Shown in pieces: positions 35,421 through 44,148 of a stretch of DNA of 64,000 bases (position 1 is the first letter of the stretch; each line of letters starts with the position of its first letter). Position numbers and translations under genes: made by a program. This stretch comes from CAWIHS01 sp963836005 (GTDB lineage Bacteria > Pseudomonadota > Gammaproteobacteria > GRL18). The notes under the pieces were generated by a model. The model saw nothing but the letters and a program-made list of their open reading frames with translations, was not told the DNA's origin and did not search any database. Where the stretch lies: contig CAWIHS010000002.1 in NCBI GenBank assembly GCA_963836005.1, positions 248,001-312,000 on the forward strand. Direction: 5' to 3'.

Positions 35421-36186
35421 GAATGTATTATTTTTCCACTCATTTTGGCATTTTTTTATATTATTCGACAATAGTTCAGGCTAATTAAGGATAAACTTTG
35501 CTTTTTATGCAGATTTTACCGCCAATCCAATGATTCATATCAGACTAACAGATTATTGACTCTAACTACTTTTTTTGCATATTAATAAGATGCTGCTTGC
35601 TGTCAGGTATTTATTGGCCTGCACGGGCGACTTTAGCTCCTGCCTCTGGCATGCATTTCCAACATCCATGTTGGTCATTTTAGAAATTCAGGTGATACAG
35701 GATCAATCATCTGTGTTGCACAAACACCTGATATCAAATATTCAGCCTGATATTTAAACTGCGCTGAGCAGTTACTACTTGGCTAAGCATAAAAGACACT
35801 CATAGTTAAAATACATTTTCGCCTGATAATGTACAATCCTGAGTATCCTGGATAGAAATGATCATAAAACTGCTGCTCAGGCAGCAGTGTCAGATCTCCT
35901 CAGCCAAAGTTGCTGCGCCCAATCAGAGGACTTTAAAATCTGGTCATAGTTGTGAAAAAGTATATAATAGGGTGCTTTAATTAAAAATATTCGGAAAGAG
36001 AGTATTTGCTTGAAAAATGACTCAAAAACCCCATTTAAACACTGATTTAATGCCCTATTCAGCGCCTGCGCTCATACCTGGGTATTTAAACAGAATCGGG
36101 TATTTTTTACTTAACAACCAAGCTATGAGTATCCATTAATAATTTGGCCCTGGTCAAAGCCTATTTACCTATAATTTCCTAAGCCT
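35421..36186. other. Intergenic region between arsR-type gene and gpmI
   Basis: It holds a family A copy (35562-35775) and a hairpin ACTGCTG-CTCAGG-CAGCAGT (35870-35889). The 300 bp before gpmI show no gene and presumably contain its promoter. Confidence 0.5.
35562..35775. repeat. Family A MITE-like element, intermediate copy
   Basis: Left end CTAACTACT, right end GCGCTGAGCAGTTAC. The palindrome here is CCAAC-ATCCAT-GTTGG (35659-35674), a stem differing from other copies by a paired change. Next to it stands the AGGTGATACAGGATCAATCATCTG version of the second hairpin, with weaker pairing. No clear target duplication remains. Confidence 0.75.
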
Positions 36187-37743
36187 ATGTCGAGTAATCC
36201 AAAGCCAGTGGCTCTAATCATCCTGGATGGTTGGGGTTTTTCAGAAAATCCGCAAAATAACGCCATAATGTCGGCCAGAACACCGGTGTGGGATAAGCTC
36301 TGGGAAAAGTATCCGCACACCCTGATAAAGGGATCCGGTGCTGAAGTCGGTCTACCTGCGGGACAAATGGGTAATTCTGAAGTTGGGCATCTGAATATAG
36401 GATCCGGCCGAGTCGTTTATCAGGAATACACTCGAGTCAGCCGTGCTATACGCACCGGCTCTTTTTTCACCAATTGTACCCTCACTGAAGCTGTGGACAA
36501 AGCCATACAAAATAACAAAGCTGTGCACATAATGGGTTTGCTGTCACCGGGCGGTGTCCACAGCCATGAACTACAGATACATGCCATGATCAAACTAGCT
36601 GCAGAGCGCGGGATTGACAAACTGTATCTACATGCCTTTCTTGATGGGCGCGATACTGCACCCAAAAGTGCCAAAGCCTCACTCGATGCAATGCAAAGCG
36701 TCTTTGATGAAGAGGGACGCGGCCGCTTTGCTTCTGTTATAGGCCGATATTATGCCATGGATCGGGATCACCGCTGGGAGCGCATTAAAGCCGCCTATGA
36801 TGTCATGGCAGAGGCTAAAAGTAAATTTGTTGCACAATCTGCGATGCAGGCTCTGGACACCGCTTACCAGCGCGGTGAAAGCGATGAATTTGTAAAGCCC
36901 ACGTGCATTATACCCGAAGGGGCTGAAGCGGTACGTATTGAAGATGGTGACATTCTTATTTTTATGAACTTTCGTTCCGACCGAGCACGGCAGATCACAC
37001 GCTCTTTTATCGAAGATGATTTCAGCTGTTTCGAACGCGAGCGTAAGATAAAACTGGACGAATTTGTCAGTTTAACTGAGTACTCGGCCAACTTTGAAAT
37101 TCCTGTTGCCTTCCCGCCGGAACGTCTGAAAAATGTTTTTGGTGAATACATTTCCTCCCTGGGGCTGCATCAGTTGCGTATTGCCGAAACAGAAAAATAC
37201 GCCCATGTTACTTTTTTCTTTAATGGCGGTGTCGAGGAGCCATTTCCCTACGAAGATCGCATCCTGATCCCGTCACCCGATGTGGATACTTATGATCTGC
37301 AGCCGGAAATGAATGCCCCTGAATTAACTCGTCGTCTCATTGAAGCTATAGATACCGATAAATACGATGCCATAATCTGTAACTTTGCCAACCCCGATAT
37401 GGTAGGTCATACCGGCAACATGACAGCCACCATCAGAGCCATTGAAACCCTGGATGAATTACTCGGCAAGATAGTTGAAAGCATCCATCAAGCAGACGGA
37501 GAACTATTAATAACCGCCGATCATGGCAACGCAGAAATGATGCTCAATGATGAAACAGGACAGGCCCATACTGCACATACTTCCAATCCGGTGCCCTTTT
37601 TATATATAGGACGTAAAGCAGTTATGGCTGAAAGCGGCGCGCTTTCAGATATTGCGCCTACCATGCTCAAGCTGATGGGGCTTAAAGTCCCTAATGAAAT
37701 GAATGGCCGTTCTCTGGTTAGCCTGGCGGATGAAGCAGTATAA
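36187..37743 (+). CDS. gpmI: 2,3-bisphosphoglycerate-independent phosphoglycerate mutase
   Basis: Manganese-dependent interconversion of 3- and 2-phosphoglycerate. 518 residues. ILDGWGFSENPQNNAI carries the first metal ligand. The catalytic serine is in GQMGNSEVGHLNIGSGR. HAFLDGRDTAPKS, NFRSDRARQITRSF and the metal motif ITADHGNAEMM are all present. First gene of gpmI-envC, as in E. coli. Confidence 0.97.
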   Translation: MSSNPKPVALIILDGWGFSENPQNNAIMSARTPVWDKLWEKYPHTLIKGSGAEVGLPAGQMGNSEVGHLNIGSGRVVYQEYTRVSRAIRTGSFFTNCTLTEAVDKAIQNNKAVHIMGLLSPGGVHSHELQIHAMIKLAAERGIDKLYLHAFLDGRDTAPKSAKASLDAMQSVFDEEGRGRFASVIGRYYAMDRDHRWERIKAAYDVMAEAKSKFVAQSAMQALDTAYQRGESDEFVKPTCIIPEGAEAVRIEDGDILIFMNFRSDRARQITRSFIEDDFSCFERERKIKLDEFVSLTEYSANFEIPVAFPPERLKNVFGEYISSLGLHQLRIAETEKYAHVTFFFNGGVEEPFPYEDRILIPSPDVDTYDLQPEMNAPELTRRLIEAIDTDKYDAIICNFANPDMVGHTGNMTATIRAIETLDELLGKIVESIHQADGELLITADHGNAEMMLNDETGQAHTAHTSNPVPFLYIGRKAVMAESGALSDIAPTMLKLMGLKVPNEMNGRSLVSLADEAV

Positions 37744-38947
37744 GACCTTCAATGTCTCCGGGCAGTGCAAAAACTTCAGCTTAATACCCCTGGTGCTGCT
37801 TGCCTGGCAGTTTACAAGCGCTTTTTGCTTTACGGCTTCGGCCTCGGAGTTGGCCGGCAACAACACTCCAGAGTTAAAACAACAGCAACTGAATCAACTG
37901 CGTCAGGAGATCCAGACGCTTAAAACCAGCCTTGAGCAGCAGCAGGGAGAAAAGTCCCGGCTTCAGCAAACACTCAAACAGGCAGAGTTGACTATTGCAC
38001 AAACTGCTCGTCAGCTATACACCACCACGCAACAAATCGAAAAACTCAATAACAAACTTATCAACCTGGATACAAGTCTGCAGGTGCTTGACACCCAGCT
38101 CCAGCAGCATCAACAGCTCTTATCCGGACAGCTGCGCGCCAGTTATGCAGTTGGCCGTCAGGAGTATCTGAAATTACTGCTTAACCAGCAGGACCCGGCC
38201 ATAGTAAGTCGAATAATCACCTATTTTAACTATTTCAATCAGGCACGTAGTGAAGAGATTGCCAGGGTCAATACTCTGGTGCAGCAAATTGCTCAGCAAA
38301 AGCAGGAAATACTAGCTACCCAGCAGGATCTGGAACAGCAGCAGCAACAGCTTAATGCAGTGAAATTATCTCTGGAGTCAGAACAGCAGCAACGTAATGA
38401 GCTGCTGCTGCAGGTGGATAAGGAGATTCTATCGGCTGACGAAAAACTCAAGGCCATGCAAGCTAATGAAAAAAATCTCCTGCAGTTGATTGAGAAATTA
38501 AATAAAGCTCTGGCTGATATAGCCAATTTGCCGACGGAAAAACCTTTTCATAAACAAAAAGGCAAACTCTACTGGCCTGCTGCAGGCAGGGTCAGAAAGC
38601 TCTATGGGCGCTGGCGCAGCATAGATAAGGTCAAATGGCAGGGCGTTATTATTCAGGCCGGTGCAGGTACACCGGTATTTTCTGTTTCCCACGGCCGCGT
38701 AGCCTATGCTGACTGGCTGAGAGGTTATGGCCTGTTAACGATCATTGACCATGGAAATGGTTATATGAGTTTATATGGCCACAACCAGACCTTGTTAAAA
38801 GAAGAAGGCGACTGGGTCAATGAGGCTGATGTCATTGCCACCGTTGGCAGTAGCGGCGGCTTATCCAAACCTGGACTTTACTTTGAAGTTCGCCATAATG
38901 GTCAGGCAACCAACCCGTCACGCTGGTGCAAAAAACAGCGCCGTTAA
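37730..38947 (+). CDS. envC: Murein hydrolase activator EnvC
   Basis: About 405 residues. Signal peptide (LIPLVLLAWQFTSAFCFTASA), a long coiled coil rich in Gln and Leu (about residues 45-270), and a C-terminal LytM/M23 domain. The zinc ligands of active LytM enzymes are lost: the HxH position reads GLYFEVRHN. This is the hallmark of EnvC, which activates AmiA/AmiB under control of FtsEX (encoded at 4651-6314). I place the start at ATG 37730, giving a normal signal peptide and a 14-bp overlap with gpmI; an ATG at 37703 is also possible. Confidence 0.92.
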   Translation: MKQYKTFNVSGQCKNFSLIPLVLLAWQFTSAFCFTASASELAGNNTPELKQQQLNQLRQEIQTLKTSLEQQQGEKSRLQQTLKQAELTIAQTARQLYTTTQQIEKLNNKLINLDTSLQVLDTQLQQHQQLLSGQLRASYAVGRQEYLKLLLNQQDPAIVSRIITYFNYFNQARSEEIARVNTLVQQIAQQKQEILATQQDLEQQQQQLNAVKLSLESEQQQRNELLLQVDKEILSADEKLKAMQANEKNLLQLIEKLNKALADIANLPTEKPFHKQKGKLYWPAAGRVRKLYGRWRSIDKVKWQGVIIQAGAGTPVFSVSHGRVAYADWLRGYGLLTIIDHGNGYMSLYGHNQTLLKEEGDWVNEADVIATVGSSGGLSKPGLYFEVRHNGQATNPSRWCKKQRR

Positions 38948-39003
38948 ATGGATTAGGCCGCTATTCCGTGCTATGGTTAAGGATCTGTTATCTTTATTTT
39001 TTA

Positions 39004-39163
39004 GTAACTACTCAGCGTATCTATTAGATCGTGCTCGCTGGCAGGTATTTATTGACCCACATGGATGTGGGGAATGCAGATTATACAGGAGCAATTATCT
39101 GCCTTCCACAAATACCTGATATCAAGCACTTAGTGAGTTATTCCAGAGACGCTGAGTAATTAC
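39004..39163. repeat. Family A MITE-like element with perfect ends and perfect 8-bp target duplication
   Basis: Starts GTAACTACTCAGCGTATCT and ends AGACGCTGAGTAATTAC. The octamer ATTTTTTA is present at 38996-39003 and again at 39164-39171. It contains one module: palindrome CCCAC-ATGGAT-GTGGG (39056-39071) and the hairpin GCAGAT...ATCTGC. It sits between envC and ctpA. Confidence 0.92.
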
Positions 39164-39185
39164 ATTTTTTATTGAAGTGTGCGAC

Positions 39186-40529
39186 ATGTTGACTAAAAAT
39201 TTACAACACCTGCGAATTGTTTTTCTGGTTATCGCTACAGGCATATTATTGCTAGCTGCTTCCTCGGTTCAGTCACAGACCCAAAATTCAACCACGGCCA
39301 AGGCAGCTGAACCTTTACCGCTGGATGTATTAAAGGAATTCACTGATGCCTATGGCCGCATCAAGTCTGATTATGTAGAGTCCATAGACGATAAAACTAT
39401 ATTAAAAAATGCCATTAAAGGTATGTTATCAGGCCTGGATCCTCACTCAGCTTACCTGGACCAGCAGGGATTTAAACAACTTAAAGAAGGCACCAGCGGA
39501 GAATTCGGCGGTTTAGGTATCGAAGTCGGCATGGAAGACGGCGTTATCAGGGTCATTTCACCTATTGATGACACACCTGCTGAAAAAGCCGGGGTTCTGC
39601 CTGGTGATTTTATTGTGCGCATCGATGGCAAAGCGGTCAAAGGCATGAGTCTTGATGAAGCGGTTAAAATGATGCGCGGAAAGCCAGGTTCCAGCATTTT
39701 GCTCTCGATTGTTCGCGACGGAGAAGCAAACCCTGTTGAAATTACTCTCATCAGGGATATTATCAAGGTCAAAAGCGTCAAGTCCAGATTACTCGAGCCC
39801 GGCTACGGTTATGTCCGAATCGCCAGTTTTCAATCCCGCACTGCTGAACAGTTAAAAAAAGCCTTAAAATCACTGGTAAAGAAGAACGACAACCAGCCTC
39901 TGGAAGGCCTGGTTCTTGATCTGCGTAATAATCCAGGGGGGGTATTAAACGGATCCGTTGATGTCGCTGATATATTTCTCGACAAGGGGGTCATTGTTTA
40001 TACCGAAGGCCGAGTCAAAGATTCTCAATTAAAATTTTATGCCACCAAAGGTGATCCCCTTAATGGAGCCCCCATCGTGGTGCTGGTCAACGGCGGTTCG
40101 GCCTCCGCATCGGAAATCGTTGCCGGTGCCCTGCAGGACCAGAAACGTGCAGTTGTCATGGGCAGTATGACCTTTGGTAAAGGTTCGGTGCAGACCATTT
40201 TACCACTCACCGATGAAACAGCTATAAAAATTACCACGGCACGTTACTTTACGCCCTCCGGGCGTTCTATTCAGGCAGAAGGTATAAAACCTGACGTTAC
40301 CCTGGCCAATGTTAAGCTGGAAGATAAGAAAAAGGCTGCTCATACAGTGAAAGAAGCTGATCTTAAAGGTCATCTGGTAAATCCTGAAAATGGCAATAAA
40401 AGCAACGGTGATAAGTCTGCGGATAAAAAATCAGAGGCTAAAATTGACACTGACTATCCGCTGCATGAAGCCTTGAATCTGCTAAAAGGCATGAGTATTA
40501 TGAAGCAAAATAAAACAGCAAAATTTTAA
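39186..40529 (+). CDS. ctpA: Carboxy-terminal processing protease (S41 family, CtpA)
   Basis: Periplasmic serine protease, about 447 residues. N-terminal signal/anchor (IVFLVIATGILLLAASSVQSQ). PDZ domain about residues 85-165 (FGGLGIEVGMEDGVIRV, AGVLPGDFIVRIDGK). Catalytic serine in GGSASASEIVAGALQD and lysine in MTFGKGSVQ; DLRNNPGGVL is the S41 motif. The C-terminal tail is Lys/Asp/Ser-rich and variable. The ATG at 39186 is chosen; a GTG nine bases upstream is the alternative. The family A element inserted 14 bp upstream must lie within or next to its promoter. Confidence 0.94.
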   Translation: MLTKNLQHLRIVFLVIATGILLLAASSVQSQTQNSTTAKAAEPLPLDVLKEFTDAYGRIKSDYVESIDDKTILKNAIKGMLSGLDPHSAYLDQQGFKQLKEGTSGEFGGLGIEVGMEDGVIRVISPIDDTPAEKAGVLPGDFIVRIDGKAVKGMSLDEAVKMMRGKPGSSILLSIVRDGEANPVEITLIRDIIKVKSVKSRLLEPGYGYVRIASFQSRTAEQLKKALKSLVKKNDNQPLEGLVLDLRNNPGGVLNGSVDVADIFLDKGVIVYTEGRVKDSQLKFYATKGDPLNGAPIVVLVNGGSASASEIVAGALQDQKRAVVMGSMTFGKGSVQTILPLTDETAIKITTARYFTPSGRSIQAEGIKPDVTLANVKLEDKKKAAHTVKEADLKGHLVNPENGNKSNGDKSADKKSEAKIDTDYPLHEALNLLKGMSIMKQNKTAKF

Positions 40530-41368
40530 TGAAGCTTATTACCTGCCTGTTAATGATCGGCTATGGCATCCTGCCAATGACTGGATTTACCGAAGCAGAC
40601 TTAGCATCTAGGCCAGTAAAAGCTTATATTGCAATTATTATTGATGATCTGGGATACAAGCAGCTTGAAGATCAACGCGCGTTAGCGCTTCCTGCAGCAG
40701 TGACTCTTTCTTTTCTGCCCCAATCGCCCCTTGCCGGGGAGCTGGCAGAGCAGGGTTTTCTTCAGGGTAATGAAATTATGCTGCATCTGCCCATGCAGTC
40801 AGTCGAAGCAGCCTGTCTGGGGCCAGGCGCACTCACCATGGATATGAATGAGACTGATTTCAAAGCCTCGGTAACAAAAAGCCTGCAATCGATACCCCAC
40901 GTTAAAGGCATCAATAATCATATGGGCAGCTTGCTTACCCGTGAGCCCGGACACATGACCTGGCTAATGGAGCTCATACAGCCTAAAGCGTTATTTTTTG
41001 TTGATAGCCGTACCACCACCGAGACCATCGCCGAAGTCATTGCTGATGATTTTCAGATCCCCAACGCCAGGCGCAATGTGTTTCTGGATCATGATCTGCA
41101 TCCCCTGGCCATTGAAGAGCAGTTCAATCGTCTGCTGAATCTGGCCAGACGTGAAGGTTTTGCCATTGCCATTGCGCACCCGCATAAAGAAACACTCGAT
41201 CTTCTTGAACAAAGACTGGCTCAGCTGAATACTGCCGGCATCGAATTATTACCCGTTTCTGAATTAATTCAGGCCCAGCAGGCACGAGACAATTTCATCC
41301 CACAACCACGGAGACCCTCAGCATGGCAAATGTCCTTGTCCCCCTCGCACCAGGATGCGAAGAATTAG
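40529..41368 (+). CDS. Divergent polysaccharide deacetylase family protein (YibQ type)
   Basis: 279 residues, NodB-like fold of the YibQ/DUF610 branch. A signal peptide is followed by KAYIAIIIDDLGYKQLEDQRAL. Further motifs are VTLSFLPQSP, GNEIMLHLPMQS, GINNHMGSLLT and FFVDSRTTTET, with a late His-Pro motif (AIAIAHPHKETLDLLE). The first Asp pair and both His motifs are kept, so metal binding is plausible. Substrate is unknown. Start overlaps the ctpA stop by one base. Confidence 0.9.
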   Translation: MKLITCLLMIGYGILPMTGFTEADLASRPVKAYIAIIIDDLGYKQLEDQRALALPAAVTLSFLPQSPLAGELAEQGFLQGNEIMLHLPMQSVEAACLGPGALTMDMNETDFKASVTKSLQSIPHVKGINNHMGSLLTREPGHMTWLMELIQPKALFFVDSRTTTETIAEVIADDFQIPNARRNVFLDHDLHPLAIEEQFNRLLNLARREGFAIAIAHPHKETLDLLEQRLAQLNTAGIELLPVSELIQAQQARDNFIPQPRRPSAWQMSLSPSHQDAKN

Positions 41369-41889
41369 AAGCTGTTACCATTATCGATCTGCTGCGCAGA
41401 GCCGAGATCAATGTTACCACTGCCAGCCTGGATAGCGGCAGCACTATATCGCCTGTAGTGGCCAGTCGGGGGGTGACCCTGCTGGCGGATATCACGCTGG
41501 ACCAGGCACTGCAAAAAGACTACGATATGCTGGTATTACCCGGAGGGCTGCCCGGTGCAGATAATCTGGACGATGATCCACGCATCCACCAGCTGCTGGC
41601 TAAACTGTCTAAAGCTGATAAGTATACTGCGGCTATTTGCGCGGCCCCCAAAGTACTGGCGCATGCCAGACTGCTGGAAGGAAAATCAGCCACCTCCTAC
41701 CCGGGTTTTATCGATAAAATGGATCTGCCCAATACGCGTATTTCCAGCGACAAGGTCGTCGTCGATGGTAAAGTCATTACCTCGCGAGGACCAGGCACGG
41801 CCATGGACTTTGCCCTCACCTTGATAGAAACCCTGGCTGGAAAAGCCAAACGAGATGAAGTAGCAGCAGGTTTGTTATGGAATGGTTAA
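41323..41889 (+). CDS. DJ-1/PfpI family protein (YajL type)
   Basis: 188 residues. N-terminal MANVLVPLAPGCEELEAVTIIDLLRRA with the conserved glutamate, and the reactive cysteine in AAICAAPKVLAHA (about residue 106), as in DJ-1, YajL and ThiJ. Proposed to protect against oxidative and glyoxal damage. It overlaps the end of the preceding deacetylase by 46 bp in another frame, a longer overlap than usual. The ATG context fits the conserved N-terminus exactly. Confidence 0.92.
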   Translation: MANVLVPLAPGCEELEAVTIIDLLRRAEINVTTASLDSGSTISPVVASRGVTLLADITLDQALQKDYDMLVLPGGLPGADNLDDDPRIHQLLAKLSKADKYTAAICAAPKVLAHARLLEGKSATSYPGFIDKMDLPNTRISSDKVVVDGKVITSRGPGTAMDFALTLIETLAGKAKRDEVAAGLLWNG

Positions 41890-41931
41890 ACACACAGCCC
41901 AGGAAAATAAGCACCAAAACACTGCTTAATT

Positions 41932-41995
41932 TAACCTGGACTCGGAATATTATTGCTCATGACATGGCTTAAAATATTATCCCGAGTCCAGGTTA
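41932..41995. repeat. Family B stem-loop repeat, copy 2
   Basis: TAACCTGGACTCGGAATA (41932-41949) pairs with TATCCCGAGTCCAGGTTA (41978-41995) at 17 of 18 positions over a 28-base loop. Relative to copy 1 the stem pair GAACTC/GAGTTC has become GGACTC/GAGTCC, a compensated change. It lies between two convergent genes and could act as a terminator. Confidence 0.8.
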
Positions 41996-42004
41996 TTTAA
42001 TACG

Positions 42005-43159
42005 CTAGACCCGTTTCGCCAGACTCTTGAGTAACCCGCCAAGCACATACTTCGTATAATCATTATAGTTGATATTGTCTGCCATCAGATCCAGATGCTT
42101 TTGCGGCAGTGTCTTTGATTTTGGCAGGGCTTTGATAAACAGATATTCACTCAGTCTGGGAAAGATCAGGTATCTGAGTCTATTGGCATGATCCAGGCCG
42201 CGGGTAATGTCTGTATATTTTTTTTTATAGCCTTCCAGTACATCTGTTTTCGGCCCGGCCTGTATAGACTCCTCGATTGCCAGTGCCGCCATATGACCGC
42301 TTTCCATGGCCAGGGCAATCCCTTCGCCCGTTATAGGATCAACCAGCCCGGCAGCATCACCAGCCAGCAGCACATTAGCGGCCCCCGGGGTTTTTCTATA
42401 ACAGCCAAAAGGAAGATAATGACCTTTTATTGCTACATCAGTATCAGCTACAAAATGGCGGCTGATAAATTGTTTAAAAACCTCCTTGATATCAGGATTC
42501 GCCCGGTGTAAGCCGCCAAGACCTACAGTGAGAGTCTGCCGCTTTGGAAAAATCCAGCCATAGCCCCAGCGCACTGCACCAAAATGAATTTCCGGTTCCC
42601 TCACCGTTCGTTTACAGCACTGCTTATCGATTTCTACCTCTACTGCAAAAGCCACCGTTTGCTTATCGAATGAGGATCCAAAAAGCGCTTTCGCTACTGC
42701 ACTGTTGACGCCATCAGCACCTACCAGATAATCATAGCTGATCTCTTCACCTGAACGCAGCCGGCATATTTTTTGATTCATATCGATACCGGCCAGAGCC
42801 TTTCCCTGGTATATCGCAGTACCCTTGGTGCCTGCCAGATTTAGCAGATAATTGTCGAAATTAATGCGCTGGGTAAAAAGCAGTTCACTGTAATTTTCTA
42901 TGTGGTTGAGCAGCCGGCCCTGATAAATGAATTTTACCCCATGGGAACGATGTTCGATCACGGATTCCCAGCTTCCGGCAAATACTTTTTTGAATATTTT
43001 CTCACTCCTGAGCGTCAGCAGACCACCGCATAACTTGTCTCTAGGAAAAACCGCTTTATCAACTATACAGTTATCAATGCCCTGTCGGGCCAGGGTATAC
43101 GCAGCAGCCGAGCCGGCAGGTCCGCCGCCGACAATAATGGCAGTATGATGTGTTTTCAA
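42005..43159 (-). CDS. Geranylgeranyl-reductase-family FAD-dependent oxidoreductase
   Basis: 384 residues. FAD-binding motif AIIVGGGPAGSAAAYTLARQG, then KLCGGLLTLRS, YLVGADGVNSAVAKALFG and the second FAD motif VLLAGDAAGLVDPITGEGIALAMESG. YGWIFPKRQTLTVGLGG is typical of the GGR/FixC-like p-hydroxybenzoate-hydroxylase-fold group. Members reduce isoprenoid chains or hydroxylate substrates; this one's substrate cannot be told. It stands alone on the minus strand. Confidence 0.86.
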   Translation of the reverse strand: MKTHHTAIIVGGGPAGSAAAYTLARQGIDNCIVDKAVFPRDKLCGGLLTLRSEKIFKKVFAGSWESVIEHRSHGVKFIYQGRLLNHIENYSELLFTQRINFDNYLLNLAGTKGTAIYQGKALAGIDMNQKICRLRSGEEISYDYLVGADGVNSAVAKALFGSSFDKQTVAFAVEVEIDKQCCKRTVREPEIHFGAVRWGYGWIFPKRQTLTVGLGGLHRANPDIKEVFKQFISRHFVADTDVAIKGHYLPFGCYRKTPGAANVLLAGDAAGLVDPITGEGIALAMESGHMAALAIEESIQAGPKTDVLEGYKKKYTDITRGLDHANRLRYLIFPRLSEYLFIKALPKSKTLPQKHLDLMADNINYNDYTKYVLGGLLKSLAKRV

Positions 43160-43353
43160 AAGTAAGCCTGCATGTCAGCCTATCAGGGTTGGTTATATTA
43201 CGCACACGCCCGTTGAATGTAGCATGAATAGTAAATCACCTCAAAACAGAATCGTTCAAGACCCTGTCAGCTATCTTTACATTTAACCGGTTAATAGAAT
43301 TTCAATTTCAAGAAAAACACCTTATCTCTTTGTATTTAATAAATAGTTATTTA
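43160..43353. other. Divergent region between flavoprotein and CTERM gene
   Basis: No coding capacity seen. It holds the flavoprotein promoter and sequence upstream of the sigma-54 site at 43354. Confidence 0.4.
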
Positions 43354-43370
43354 TTGGCATGATGATTGCT
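43354..43370 (+). promoter_or_regulatory. Sigma-54 (RpoN) promoter
   Basis: TTGGCATGATGATTGCT has GG (43356-43357) and GC (43368-43369) separated by exactly ten bases, as in the -24/-12 consensus TTGGCACG-N4-TTGC. The start point would be about 43381, roughly 47 bp upstream of the CTERM gene. Confidence 0.72.
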
Positions 43371-43427
43371 TAATCAGTAATCTATAAAAAGTTTTATTTT
43401 TAAACAATAATTGATTTAAGGCATAAA

Positions 43428-44084
43428 GTGATGAAAAAACAATTAATAGGTCTGGCTGCGCTTGTACTGATAGGCATTTCTTCCGCGCATGCAGCTATTT
43501 TTAATTTTGCAGCTGTTGCAGATGGAGATGACTCATATGGCATAGGTGCTCCAGCAGGTGAAAGCGGCGCTGCTTCATTTACATTTTTAAAAGACGGTAT
43601 TAGCGTTACCACAAGTGGTTTCGATTATCTCACAAATACAGCTTACTTTGCTTATCTCGATGAAGACAATGCCGGTCTCGGTGTTTGTAAAGAATTAAAC
43701 TCAGATAACGAATGCAAAATTAGTTCCGATGATAATGTCACTCTCAATGAAAGTCTGAAACTGGTGTTTGACCGGAAAGTCACTATTAACACCACCAGCT
43801 TCCGTAATGGCAACCATGGAACTGATTTTACTGGATCTTTTGATTTAACCATTGATAGCGTTTCAACAAGTACGAATCTGCTCACACATATATTTTCAAC
43901 ATCACTTACAGGCCGTGAATTTGTTTTCTCAAATTTAAATACTGGTGCTGGCGATACTAATTCAAATAATGAACAATTCTATATCAGTGCCATGAATGTT
44001 TCGGCGGTGCCAATTCCGGCGGCCGTGTGGTTATTTGGTTCCGCCTTGCTGGGACTGGCAGGTTTTTCCCGCCGTAAAGCATAA
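43428..44084 (+). CDS. Exported protein with VPxPA/PEP-CTERM-type C-terminal sorting signal
   Basis: 218 residues. Signal peptide (LIGLAALVLIGISSAHAA, cleavage about residue 22). A beta-rich, Ser/Thr/Asn-rich body follows with two cysteines (GVCKELNSDNECK). The C-terminus has the tripartite sorting signal: VPIPAAVWLF, a hydrophobic helix (GSALLGLAGF) and the basic end SRRKA. Such proteins are processed by an exosortase and placed at the surface or in exopolysaccharide. No exosortase gene is in the window. The body resembles no family I can name. It is probably sigma-54 dependent (site at 43354), as reported for other CTERM proteins under PrsK/PrsR control. Confidence 0.85.
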   Translation: MMKKQLIGLAALVLIGISSAHAAIFNFAAVADGDDSYGIGAPAGESGAASFTFLKDGISVTTSGFDYLTNTAYFAYLDEDNAGLGVCKELNSDNECKISSDDNVTLNESLKLVFDRKVTINTTSFRNGNHGTDFTGSFDLTIDSVSTSTNLLTHIFSTSLTGREFVFSNLNTGAGDTNSNNEQFYISAMNVSAVPIPAAVWLFGSALLGLAGFSRRKA

Positions 44085-44148
44085 AGACCTATAAGTGCTT
44101 CTCCATGGTCCCTTTGTGCAGTGGAAAATGGGGATTAAGTGCTTACTG

